Source: Sphingomonas naasensis (lineage in GTDB: Bacteria > Pseudomonadota > Alphaproteobacteria > Sphingomonadales > Sphingomonadaceae). Taken from it: 64,000 nucleotides of DNA. Shown piece after piece: positions 27,213 through 35,106 of the stretch; the stretch's first letter is position 1, and each line of letters starts with the position of its first letter. The notes under the pieces were generated by a model that saw only the letters and a list, made by a program, of their open reading frames with translations, was not told the DNA's origin and did no database searches. The stretch is taken from positions 310,001-374,000 of the forward strand of contig NZ_SRXU01000003.1 of NCBI RefSeq assembly GCF_004792695.1, written 5' to 3'. The position numbers and the translations under genes were made by a program.

Positions 27213-27358
27213 TCTCCCCCCTCCCTTTCAGGGAGGGGTCGGGGGTGGGTAGCGGCGACGGAGGCTCGATGCCTCCGGCGTCGCTTTTTGGGGATGGTGC
27301 AGGAAGGGCTCGCTTCGCTCGCACCCAACCCCGGCCCCTCCCTTGCAGGGAGGGGAGC
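27213..27358. repeat. Two-armed palindromic element inside the gcv operon (gcvH-gcvPA gap)
   Basis: About 146 bp fill the gap between gcvH and gcvPA. The left end CTCCCTTTCAGGGAGG and right end CTCCCTTGCAGGGAGG are hairpins, each followed inward by a GGGTTGGGTGC-type linker and inner hairpins (GGAGGCTCGATGCCTCC on the left, GAGCGAAGCGAG on the right in its own orientation). The 29-nt right end (27335-27363) is identical to 2925-2953. In the gcv mRNA it would fold strongly just after gcvH and could affect the relative levels of H- and P-protein. Confidence 0.85.
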
Positions 27359-27363
27359 AGAAG

Positions 27364-27735
27364 TCAGAGCTTGCTCACGAAGTCCTTGTACGCGGCCTCG
27401 TCCATCAGGCTGCTCACTTCGCCGGCATCGGCGAGCGTCAGCTTGAAGAACCAGCCCTCGCCCTCGGGGTCTTCGTTGACCAGCGCGGGGTTGTCGGCGA
27501 GCGCGGCATTGCCTTCGATCACCGTGCCGGCGACCGGCGCGTAGACGTCCGACGCGGCCTTGACGCTCTCGACCACCGCGGCGTCGTCTCCCTTGGAGAC
27601 GGTCTTGCCCGCTTCGGGAGTCTCGACGAACACGATGTCGCCCAGCTGGCTCTGCGCGTAATCGGTGATGCCCACGGTCGCGACTTCGCCGTCGACCTGG
27701 ATCCACTCATGATCTTCAGTGAAATAACGGCTCAT
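27364..27735 (-). CDS. gcvH: Glycine cleavage system H protein
   Basis: The 123-residue lipoyl-carrier protein shuttles the aminomethyl group between P-, T- and L-proteins. The lipoylation site is Lys59 in [15 protein letters not shown]. The N-terminal YFTEDHEWI and the [17 protein letters not shown] stretch are typical, and the length is normal. It lies 3 bp downstream of gcvT. The stop is immediately followed by the palindromic element. Confidence 0.97.
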   Translation of the reverse strand: MSRYFTEDHEWIQVDGEVATVGITDYAQSQLGDIVFVETPEAGKTVSKGDDAAVVESVKAASDVYAPVAGTVIEGNAALADNPALVNEDPEGEGWFFKLTLADAGEVSSLMDEAAYKDFVSKL

Positions 27736-27738
27736 GGG

Positions 27739-28902
27739 TCAGTTTCCCTTTCTGACGTAGCGATGGGGGACGAAGGGCATCGGGACGACCTCCGCGTGAT
27801 GGACTTTGCCGCGCTGGGCGAGCGTGATGCGGGTGCCGGGCGCGGCGAGCGCGACCGGGACATAGGCCATCGCGATCGGCTTCTGGACCGACGGCGCGAA
27901 CCCGCCGCTGGTCACCTTGCCGACCTCGGTGCCGTCGGCATCGACCACCGCCGCGCCCTCGCGTACCGGCTGGCGGCCCTCGACGATCAGCCCGACGCGC
28001 TTGACGATCGCGGCGCCCTCGCGCTCGGCGATGATCCGGGCATGGCCGGGGAAGCCGCCTTCCTCGCGGCGACGCTTCGACAGCGCGAAGCCGAGATCGG
28101 CGGCGACCGGCGTGGTCTCGAGATCGAGATCGTGCCCGTAGAGCGGCAGGCCCGCCTCGAGCCGCAGCGAATCGCGCGCGCCGAGCCCGATCGGCTTGAC
28201 CTCGGGCTGCGCGCAGAGCGCCTCGGCGAAGGCTTCGGCCGCCTCACCCGGAAGCGAGATTTCAAAGCCGTCCTCGCCAGTATAGCCCGATCGGCTGACC
28301 CAGAGCGGATTGCCGTTCCACTCGAACGCCGCGGCGGTCATGACGACGAGGCTCGCGACACCCGGAACGATGCGCTCGAGGGCATTCACCGCCTCGGGGC
28401 CCTGCAGCGCGAGCAGCGCCTGCTCGTCGAGATGGCTGATGCCGACCTCGTCGGGCAGCAGCTCGCGGAACACGCCGATATCGTCCCATTTGCACGCGCC
28501 GTTGACGACCATGTAGAGGTCGCCCGCCTCGGTCTCGAAGCCGTTCCCGCCAGGCAGCCGGGTGACCATCAGATCGTCATGGATGCCGCCATTCTCGGCG
28601 AGCAGCAGCGAATAGCGCATCCGCCCCTCGCCCAACCCCTTGATGTCGCCCGGCAGCAGCGTCTCCAGCTGCGCGTCGACTTGCGGGCCCGAGAAGAGCA
28701 GCTGGCCCATATGGCTGACGTCGAACAACCCGGCATGATCGCGCGTCCACAGATGCTCGGCCATGATGCCTTCATATTGGACGGGCATCTCATAGCCCGC
28801 GAACGGCACCATCCGCCCGCCGCGCGCGCGGTGCCAGCTGTCGAGCGGAAGCTGCTGCAGCTCCAGCGTCTCTTCGCCGTCTTCGATCTGATGGTCGCTC
28901 AT
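27739..28902 (-). CDS. gcvT: Glycine cleavage system aminomethyltransferase T
   Basis: The 387-residue T-protein releases ammonia and makes 5,10-methylene-THF. RMVPFAGYEMPVQYEGI, GLFDVSHMGQL, and the folate-binding RSGYTGEDGFEI segment with GLGARDSLRLEAGLPLYGHD are characteristic. The ATG at 28902 (MSDHQIEDG) is preferred; an in-frame ATG at 28935 is an alternative. It is the first gene of the operon, 60 bp after the end of the glycine riboswitch. Confidence 0.95.
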   Translation of the reverse strand: MSDHQIEDGEETLELQQLPLDSWHRARGGRMVPFAGYEMPVQYEGIMAEHLWTRDHAGLFDVSHMGQLLFSGPQVDAQLETLLPGDIKGLGEGRMRYSLLLAENGGIHDDLMVTRLPGGNGFETEAGDLYMVVNGACKWDDIGVFRELLPDEVGISHLDEQALLALQGPEAVNALERIVPGVASLVVMTAAAFEWNGNPLWVSRSGYTGEDGFEISLPGEAAEAFAEALCAQPEVKPIGLGARDSLRLEAGLPLYGHDLDLETTPVAADLGFALSKRRREEGGFPGHARIIAEREGAAIVKRVGLIVEGRQPVREGAAVVDADGTEVGKVTSGGFAPSVQKPIAMAYVPVALAAPGTRITLAQRGKVHHAEVVPMPFVPHRYVRKGN

Positions 28903-28960
28903 TCCGGTGCACTCCGCGCGGGGTAAACGAGACATTGCTCCGCACGCGTGCGGCCAATCG

Positions 28961-29150
28961 CTCGCCCCCTCTGTCACGGAACCTGAGAGCTTTCCCCCGG
29001 GATCGCGCCCGGGGTTACCCCTTCGGTGGCCGCCTCCTCGGCAGCGCTTTCCAGAGTGTCACAGCACGCGCGGTCCCTGATGCCTGAGAGATTCCGGGGC
29101 GGTTGCTCCTTCGGCGGACGGCCCTCGAAGGACCGTCACTCTCCCGCGCG
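28961..29150 (-). promoter_or_regulatory. Tandem glycine riboswitch (gcvT element, two aptamers)
   Basis: On the minus strand, the leader of gcvT shows the glycine riboswitch consensus twice. Aptamer 1 (about 29150-29071) has GGGAGAGTGAC, CCGAAGGAGCAACCGCC and GGAATCTCTCAGGCA. Aptamer 2 (about 29062-28961) has ACTCTGGAAAG, CCGAAGGGGTAACCCC and AGCTCTCAGGTTCCGTGACA. Only about 8 nt separate them. In known cases glycine binding turns the gcv operon on. The promoter should lie right of 29150. I cannot decide from sequence whether control is by termination or at the ribosome-binding site. Confidence 0.93.
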
Positions 29151-29240
29151 TGCCCAAACCGGTTGCCCGGAATCGACGCGGCGAGCCTTGGCCGGGGGGA
29201 TGATTCGAGTCAATCGCGAAACTACCGGCCATTCCCTGCG

Positions 29241-29261
29241 CCCCTCCCTGCACGGGAGGGG
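29241..29261. terminator. Stem-loop after the lipoprotein gene
   Basis: CCCCTCCC and GGGAGGGG pair as an 8-bp perfect stem with a 5-nt loop, 10 bp beyond the stop of the leftward lipoprotein gene and upstream of the gcv leader. The sequence resembles a single outer arm of the two-armed palindromes. Confidence 0.55.
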
Positions 29262-29271
29262 AATCGGATGC

Positions 29272-29910
29272 TTAGCGCGTGACGTTGTACTTGAGCTGAT
29301 CCTCGGTGAGCTGGAAGCCGACCAACACCTCGAAGGTCGATGCGAGCACCGCCGAGCGCACCGACGGATCGGCGAGCGGGTCCATCGCCGCAGCCTGATC
29401 GCCCGCCTTGCGCTTCTCGGTCAGCCGCCGGCGCACCTCCTCGGGTAGGGTCGCCGCGCTGCGATCGATATTGGCGCTGCCCTGCGCATGCGCCTGGGCG
29501 CGGATCTGTCCCTCGGCGAAGTGCACGGTCACCTGGCCGATCCGCTTGGCGGTCACCGAGGTGCCGCCGCGCACCACCGTGACGAAATAGGGGAAGGTCA
29601 CGTCGCGGGCGGCGCCCGGCTGGGCGCGGCGGGCGAGCACGTCGAAGCTGACGGTGCTCAGCACCTGCGCGCCGGTCTCGTCGCAGGTCGACTGGAGGTT
29701 GGTGAGCGCGGCGGTCACGTCGATCGCGCTCGCCTCGCGGCTGTTCGCCGGGTTGAACAACGTGACGTCGCCGGTGCCGGCGGGGACGCCGATATGCGGA
29801 CAGGCCGAGCGCACCGCGGTGATGCCGCCCTCGGCGATCTCGCCGGTGCGGGAGCAGCCGCCGGCGGCCAGCAGGATCAGGGCGGGGACGGCGAGCTTGG
29901 CGAGCGACAC
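29272..29910 (-). CDS. Hypothetical lipoprotein
   Basis: The 212-residue protein begins with a lipoprotein signal, [19 protein letters not shown], with the lipidated Cys near residue 20. The rest is mainly predicted beta-strand ([38 protein letters not shown]), ending in [12 protein letters not shown] and a short tail. I recognise no family. The GTG at 29910 follows GAAAGGTG; longer in-frame readings enter the divergent ispH gene. Probably in the periplasm, anchored to a membrane. Confidence 0.75.
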   Translation of the reverse strand: MSLAKLAVPALILLAAGGCSRTGEIAEGGITAVRSACPHIGVPAGTGDVTLFNPANSREASAIDVTAALTNLQSTCDETGAQVLSTVSFDVLARRAQPGAARDVTFPYFVTVVRGGTSVTAKRIGQVTVHFAEGQIRAQAHAQGSANIDRSAATLPEEVRRRLTEKRKAGDQAAAMDPLADPSVRSAVLASTFEVLVGFQLTEDQLKYNVTR

Positions 29911-30027
29911 GGGCGGTACACCTTTCAGACGGAACAACGGGCCGCGCATGCGCGTGGCCCGGAAACGGCGCGCACCATAGGAACCGCCTTTCGCGCGCGC
30001 AAGCAATCGCGTAGAGCGCGGCCTGTC

Positions 30028-30981
30028 ATGGAAGCGCCCGCCAAACCGCCGCTCGAACTGCTCATCGCCGCGCCGCGCGGCTTCTGCGCCGGAGTCGATC
30101 GCGCCATCCGCATCGTCGAGCTGGCGATCGAGAAATACGGCGCGCCGGTCTATGTGCGGCACGAGATCGTCCACAACAAATATGTCGTCGACAGCCTCAA
30201 GGCGAAGGGCGCGATCTTCGTCGAGGAGCTCGATCAGGTGCCCGACGGCGTGCCGGTGGTGTTCTCTGCGCATGGCGTTCCCAAGGCCGTCCCCGCCAAG
30301 GCGGCCGAGCGCGGCCTCTCCTATCTCGACGCCACCTGCCCGCTCGTCTCCAAGGTCCACCGCCAGGCCGAGCGGCTGGTCGCCGCCGGGCGGCACATCC
30401 TCTTCATCGGCCATGCCGGCCATCCCGAGGTGATCGGCACGTTCGGGCAGGTGCCCGCAGGCGCGATGACGCTGATCGAGACGGTCCCCGATGCCGAGCA
30501 GGTCGCGGTCGCCGACGCCGGCAACCTTGCCTTCCTCACCCAGACGACGCTGTCGGTCGACGATACCGCCGCGGTGCTCGCGGTGCTCAAGCGGCGCTTT
30601 CCGACAATCCTCGCCCCCGGCGCCGACGACATCTGCTACGCCACCTCGAATCGCCAGAGCGCTGTGAAGGCGCTGTCCGGCCAGGTCGATCTGGTGCTGG
30701 TGATCGGCTCGCCCAAATCGTCCAACTCGATGCGGCTGGTCGAGGTCGCGGTGCGCGAGGGCACCTGCGCGACGCTGATCCAGCGCGCCGACGACATCGA
30801 TTTCGCGTGGTTCGAGGGCGTTACCAGGGTGGGGCTCACCGCCGGCGCCTCGGCCCCCGAACTGCTGGTGCGCGAAGTCGTCGATCGGCTCGGCACGCGC
30901 TTCGCGGTCGCCGAGCGCGAAGTCGAGACGATCGCCGAGAACATCGCCTTCAAGCTGCCGCGCGGCCTCGAGGCGGCCTGA
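30028..30981 (+). CDS. ispH: 4-hydroxy-3-methylbut-2-enyl diphosphate reductase
   Basis: The 317-residue enzyme makes IPP and DMAPP in the last step of the MEP isoprenoid pathway. The three Fe-S cluster cysteines are present: Cys20 in [11 protein letters not shown], Cys104 in [11 protein letters not shown] and Cys203 in [17 protein letters not shown] and FSAHG carry the diphosphate-binding histidines. The ATG at 30028 is chosen since upstream in-frame codons overlap the divergent lipoprotein gene. ispH-thrB-rnhA is a conserved alphaproteobacterial order. Confidence 0.96.
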   Translation: MEAPAKPPLELLIAAPRGFCAGVDRAIRIVELAIEKYGAPVYVRHEIVHNKYVVDSLKAKGAIFVEELDQVPDGVPVVFSAHGVPKAVPAKAAERGLSYLDATCPLVSKVHRQAERLVAAGRHILFIGHAGHPEVIGTFGQVPAGAMTLIETVPDAEQVAVADAGNLAFLTQTTLSVDDTAAVLAVLKRRFPTILAPGADDICYATSNRQSAVKALSGQVDLVLVIGSPKSSNSMRLVEVAVREGTCATLIQRADDIDFAWFEGVTRVGLTAGASAPELLVREVVDRLGTRFAVAEREVETIAENIAFKLPRGLEAA

Positions 30982-31049
30982 CCCGCGTCCCGCTGCCCGC
31001 TATGGCGGCCTCAAGTACAACTGCGCTTGTAAGCGTGGCGCGTCCAGGG

Positions 31050-31078
31050 GATGGGTCGCTGCGTTCGCGGGGATGACG
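31050..31078. repeat. Single arm of a GTCA-ended palindromic element
   Basis: GATGGGTCGCTGCGTTCGCGGGGATGACG matches the right end of the element at 6353-6461 (GATGGGTCCTCGCTTTCGCGGGAATGACG) with few differences, but I see no paired left arm nearby. It lies 15 bp before the start of thrB. It may be a decayed copy. Confidence 0.5.
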
Positions 31079-31092
31079 AAGAGGGGGTTTGG

Positions 31093-32049
31093 TTGGCGGT
31101 CTACACACAGGTTTCGGCCGAGGCGCTTTCGGATTTCCTCGCGAAGTTCGACGTCGGCGAACTGGTATCCGCCAAGGGCATCGCCGAGGGCGTGGAGAAC
31201 TCCAACTATCTCGTCGACACCAGCAAGAGCCGCTTCATCCTGACGCTCTACGAGAAGCGCGTCGCGGCGGACGACCTGCCTTATTTCATGGCGCTGCTCG
31301 ATCATCTCGCCGAGCGCGGCCTGCCGGTGCCGCCGGCGGTCCCCGATCGCGACGGCACGCTGATCCACGCGCTCGAAGGCCGGCCGGCCTGTCTGATCCA
31401 GTTCCTCTCGGGCGTCTCGGTCTCGCATCCGACTCCGCTGCAGGCGCGCGCCGCCGCCGAGGCGATGGGCAAGATGCACAAGGCGAGCGCCGATTTCGCG
31501 CGCGATCGACCCAACTCGATGGGAGTCGCGGCATGGCGCCCGCTGTTCGAGCGGTGCGGCCGCGATCTCGATACGATCGCGCCCGGGCTCTACGACCGTG
31601 CCGGCAAGGCGCTCGACACGATTCTCGCCGGCTGGCCGAGCGACCTGCCGCGCGGCGCGATCCACGCCGATCTGTTCCCCGACAATGTTCTGATGCTGGG
31701 CAATCGCGTGACCGGGCTGATCGACTTCTATTTCGCCTGCACCGACATCCGCGCCTATGACCTCGCGGTGATGCACGGCGCCTGGGCATTCGACGCGAAG
31801 GGCGAGACATTCGATCCCGCGGTCGGCACCGCCCTGGTCGAAGGCTATGCCGCCAGCTTCGGGCTGACCGATGCCGAGCGCGCCGCGCTGCCGATCCTCG
31901 CCGAGGGCGCGGCGCTGCGCTTCTTCCTCACGCGCGCCTGGGACTGGCTCAACACCCCCGCCGACGCGCTCGTCACCAGGAAAGATCCGCTCGCCTATCT
32001 GCGCCGGCTGGACTTCTACGCAGCGAACGGCAACGCGCTTTTCGCATGA
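31093..32049 (+). CDS. thrB: Homoserine kinase (ThrB type II, phosphotransferase fold)
   Basis: The 318-residue kinase makes O-phosphohomoserine for threonine synthesis. It belongs to the APH-like family: the catalytic loop is [14 protein letters not shown] near residue 190 and the metal-binding segment is [19 protein letters not shown] near 210. [18 protein letters not shown] and ENSNYLV at the N-terminus are typical of ThrB. I choose TTG 31093 ([12 protein letters not shown]) because it follows GAGGGGG; a longer in-frame start at 31051 lies within the repeat arm. The stop overlaps the rnhA start (ATGA). Confidence 0.92.
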   Translation: MAVYTQVSAEALSDFLAKFDVGELVSAKGIAEGVENSNYLVDTSKSRFILTLYEKRVAADDLPYFMALLDHLAERGLPVPPAVPDRDGTLIHALEGRPACLIQFLSGVSVSHPTPLQARAAAEAMGKMHKASADFARDRPNSMGVAAWRPLFERCGRDLDTIAPGLYDRAGKALDTILAGWPSDLPRGAIHADLFPDNVLMLGNRVTGLIDFYFACTDIRAYDLAVMHGAWAFDAKGETFDPAVGTALVEGYAASFGLTDAERAALPILAEGAALRFFLTRAWDWLNTPADALVTRKDPLAYLRRLDFYAANGNALFA

Positions 32050-32489
32050 CCGAACTGCAACATGTCGAGATCGCCACTGATGGCGCGTGCAAGGGTAATC
32101 CGGGACGCGGCGGCTGGGGGGCGGTCCTGCGGATGGGCGGCACCGAGAAGGAATTGTCGGGCGGCGAGCCGCACACCACCAACAACCGCATGGAGCTGAT
32201 GGCCGCGATCCAGGGCCTCAACGCGCTCAAGCGGCCCTGCCGCGTCACGCTGTCGACCGACAGCCGCTACGTGATGGACGGCCTGACCAAGTGGATCCAT
32301 GGCTGGCTGAAGAACGGCTGGAGGACCTCGGACAGAAAGCCGGTCAAGAATGCCGATTTGTGGCAGGGGCTGCTCGCCGCAGCGAAGCCGCACCGGGTCG
32401 AATGGGTCTGGGTCAAGGGCCATGCCGGCCACCCCGACAACGAGCGCGCCGACAAGCTCGCCAGCGACGCCGCGCTCGCCCAGCGCTGA
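32046..32489 (+). CDS. rnhA: Ribonuclease HI
   Basis: The 147-residue enzyme cuts the RNA of RNA-DNA hybrids. The acidic catalytic residues are visible: Asp12 in [11 protein letters not shown], Glu51 in NNRMELMA, Asp73 in STDSRYV, and the last Asp in the [12 protein letters not shown] segment. It has the basic [14 protein letters not shown] handle seen in E. coli RNase HI. The ATG overlaps the thrB stop by 4 nt. It ends 60 bp before the convergent cupin gene. Confidence 0.96.
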   Translation: MTELQHVEIATDGACKGNPGRGGWGAVLRMGGTEKELSGGEPHTTNNRMELMAAIQGLNALKRPCRVTLSTDSRYVMDGLTKWIHGWLKNGWRTSDRKPVKNADLWQGLLAAAKPHRVEWVWVKGHAGHPDNERADKLASDAALAQR

Positions 32490-32551
32490 GCGCCGACGCG
32501 ACCCCGGATTGTCCCTCCGGCCCCATCATCAAGGCGCCGGCGCCGGATCGG

Positions 32552-33064
32552 TCATTTCGCGCCGGGCAATTTGATTCCGAGCAGCACCAGCCGATCGCCC
32601 GTGATGTCGAAAAAATGCGGCACACCCGCGGGGATCAGGATGACGTCGCCCGGACCCAGTGTCCGTGAGTTGCCGCCCTCGATCCGGCTTCCCTCCACCA
32701 AATTGGGTTTGCTGGCCTTTGGATCGGCCATCGTGCCCCCGGAAACCAGCGTGCCGGAGCCCTCCAGCACGATCGCGTATTCGGCCTCGGCCGGGTGAAG
32801 CGCGGGGCGGCCCGGCTTCCTCCATATCTCGATCGCCGCCACGGTCGCGCCGTCGCGGACCAACGGCCTCCACATGAACCCCTGATCGGCTTTCATTTCG
32901 CCGAGCATCTGGACGACCTGGCGTTGGACATCCGCGCCGCTCGCGAAGCCAGACGGGTCGGGTGCTTGAGCAGCACCCGTCTGCGCGTAAGCGGCGGCGC
33001 TTCCCGACGAAACGGCAAGCAGCAGCAATATGCCCATCGTCCGGGCTCGGGCCATTGTCTTCAC
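32552..33064 (-). CDS. Exported cupin-domain protein
   Basis: The 170-residue protein has a Sec signal peptide (ARTMGILLLLAVSSGSAAAYAQ, cleavage after the AYAQ segment) and one cupin barrel. Cupin motif 1 is degenerate around PALHPAEAEYAIVLEGSGTLV; motif 2 is PGDVILIPAGVPHFFD near residue 142. The metal ligands are therefore at least partly kept. The GTG at 33064 is chosen because GGAGGA lies 8 nt before it; in-frame GTG 33085 lies upstream of that site. Function unknown, periplasmic location inferred. It is divergent from the TPS pair. Confidence 0.8.
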   Translation of the reverse strand: MKTMARARTMGILLLLAVSSGSAAAYAQTGAAQAPDPSGFASGADVQRQVVQMLGEMKADQGFMWRPLVRDGATVAAIEIWRKPGRPALHPAEAEYAIVLEGSGTLVSGGTMADPKASKPNLVEGSRIEGGNSRTLGPGDVILIPAGVPHFFDITGDRLVLLGIKLPGAK

Positions 33065-33380
33065 CGCAACATTCCTCCGGTCCACGAACCATCCGATCGA
33101 TTATTGCTGAAAGCGGTTTCCGACAATGGCGCGGGGCCCGCAAGGTCCCGTCATTGCCAAAATGCGGGCAGTCTCGGCCGTGCACTCGCCAAGTCTTTCA
33201 GCTCCCAAGACTTTGTGCGGACTTCACGTTCCGGACGCTCCGCAATTCGCTTCCGTCGATGGGAAAACCACTTCGGTCGAAAGCCGCGAAGCGACCGACC
33301 CCGAGGCGCGTAGGCCGGTGCGGCCGATTCGAGGAACTCAGGCTCGGCGGCGCATTGTTTGGAATATTCGGGGGATTTCG
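33065..33380. other. 316-bp gap without a gene, cupin-tpsB divergent promoter region
   Basis: An open frame continues upstream of tpsB from 33126, but its translation is proline/arginine-rich and unlike a signal peptide, so I read the gap as non-coding. It is somewhat less GC-rich than its neighbours (for example TCGATTATTGCTG near 33097) and should hold the promoters of the cupin and tpsB genes. I see no strong hairpin or repeat in it. Confidence 0.5.
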
Positions 33381-35084
33381 GTGGCCGGCTCATGCAAGCA
33401 AGCGCGCGCGCTCGGTTCAGGTGCGTTGCTGGCGCCTATGTTGTTCTGGAGCTGCGTCGGTGCGGATGCTGCGCTGGCGCAGGACTTCCCGCGCAATCCC
33501 CTGCCCACGCGCGAAGAGCTCGATCCCGCGCGACGCACGGAGACGTCGACGCGCGTCCGCGCCAACCCGCTGTTCTCGCCGCTGCGCGCGCCCTGCGCCT
33601 TTGCCGAGATGGAGCAGCGGTTCAAGCTCACCAGCGTGGAATTCCTCGGCGCGACCGCGCTGACAGCACGGCAGCTGGCGCCTGCCTATCAGGATCTGCT
33701 CAACAGCGAGGTGCCGTTGTCGGCCGCCTGCGAGATCCGCGACCGCGCGGCGGCGCTGTTCTTCCGCGAGGGCATCCTCGCGCGCGTCGAAATACCGAGG
33801 CAGGAGATTACGGACGGCAAGCTGACCATCGAAGTGATCGAGGCCCATCTCTCCGACGTGCGGGTGAGCGGTGACGTTGGCCCCGTGCGCCGCAAGATCG
33901 AACAATACATCAACAAGGCGCGCTCCGACGGGCCTTTCGACCTCGACAAGGTGCAGCGCTATCTGTTGCTCGCATCGGACATACCGGGCGTCCGGATCAC
34001 CACGACGATAAGACCGATCACCGGCCAGCGCGGTGCCGTGGCGCTGGAGATCGAGGTGACGCGCGACCTGCTCGACACGACCTTCAACATCCACAATCTG
34101 GCCAGCGAGACCTCGGGTCCGTGGACCGCGCTCGCCCGGGTCGACGTCAACAGCCTGACCGCCTTCGGCGATCGCACCTCGATCAGCGCCTATGCCTCGA
34201 GGGACCTGAAGAAGCAGCGGGTGATCCAGTTCGCCCAGGAAGGCCGTTTCGGCAGCCAGGGATTGGTTGCCCGCACCTCGCTTTCCTATGCGGAAGGGCA
34301 TCCCGGCGGGCTGCTCGGCTTTCTCGGTCTCAACACGCAATCGATCGTCTCCTCGACCGAGCTTTCCTATCCGATCGTCCGCAAGCGTCGCGAGAATCTG
34401 ACGCTTGCCAACGGCCTCGAGATGGCGAACCAGAAGACCCGCTTCGGCGAGTTCACCGTGAGCGAGGATCGCATCCGCGTCGCGTTTGCCCGATTGCAGG
34501 GCAATGTGAGCGACGCGATCGGAACGGTTCCGATCTCGGCGGCGGGCTCGATCGAAGTCCGCAAGGGGCTCGATATCCTGAACGCGAGCGATCCGGGCGC
34601 GATCGAGCTGTCGCGCTTCGATGCGGATCCGCGCGCGGGGGTCGTGCGCGCCAATCTGTTCGCGCAGGCGCAGCTCTCCCCCGTCGTCTCCGTCAGCATC
34701 CGGACCGAGGCGCAGACGGCGACGGGACCGCTCGTCAGCTACGAAGAGATCAGCGCCGGCAACTTCACCATCGGCCGCGGCTATGACGCCGGCGTCATCT
34801 CGGGCGAGCGGGGCGTCGCCAGTGCTTTCGAAATCACCATGGGTCCGTTCGGCAACAAGACCGCGAGCGCGAGCCTGTTCGCGTTCCTCGACGCGGCGCG
34901 TGTCGACAATTTCGATCTGGGTGGCGAGAGCGCGTCGGTCAAATCGGTCGGCGGCGGCTTCCGCGCCGTCGTGCTGGGCAGCGCGACCCTCGACGTCACC
35001 ATGGCCGTACCGCTGACCGAGCCCTTCCGGGGCTTCGGCAAGCCGGACCCGCGCGTCCTCGTCAATCTCACCACCCGCTTCTGA
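33381..35084 (+). CDS. Two-partner secretion outer-membrane transporter (TpsB, ShlB/FhaC/HecB family)
   Basis: The 567-residue Omp85-superfamily protein should export the adjacent TpsA. The order is signal peptide (cleaved near ADAALAQ), POTRA-like domains near residues 75-240 (FKLTSVEFLGATALTARQL; VIEAHLSDVRVSGDVG), then a C-terminal 16-stranded barrel from about 270 to LVNLTTRF at the end with a terminal Phe. The conserved lid-loop motif appears as IGRGYDAGVISGERG near residue 470, a form of the family VRGY box. GTG 33381 follows GGGGGA and gives a good signal peptide. TpsA begins 22 bp downstream. Confidence 0.92.
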   Translation: MAGSCKQARALGSGALLAPMLFWSCVGADAALAQDFPRNPLPTREELDPARRTETSTRVRANPLFSPLRAPCAFAEMEQRFKLTSVEFLGATALTARQLAPAYQDLLNSEVPLSAACEIRDRAAALFFREGILARVEIPRQEITDGKLTIEVIEAHLSDVRVSGDVGPVRRKIEQYINKARSDGPFDLDKVQRYLLLASDIPGVRITTTIRPITGQRGAVALEIEVTRDLLDTTFNIHNLASETSGPWTALARVDVNSLTAFGDRTSISAYASRDLKKQRVIQFAQEGRFGSQGLVARTSLSYAEGHPGGLLGFLGLNTQSIVSSTELSYPIVRKRRENLTLANGLEMANQKTRFGEFTVSEDRIRVAFARLQGNVSDAIGTVPISAAGSIEVRKGLDILNASDPGAIELSRFDADPRAGVVRANLFAQAQLSPVVSVSIRTEAQTATGPLVSYEEISAGNFTIGRGYDAGVISGERGVASAFEITMGPFGNKTASASLFAFLDAARVDNFDLGGESASVKSVGGGFRAVVLGSATLDVTMAVPLTEPFRGFGKPDPRVLVNLTTRF

Positions 35085-35106
35085 TTCTCAGGCTGGAGAC
35101 CCTGTC

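Noticed and set aside
33126..33380. 85-residue N-terminal extension of TpsB
   Set aside because: The extension is Pro/Arg-rich without a signal peptide, whereas the GTG at 33381 gives a proper signal sequence and has a ribosome-binding site.
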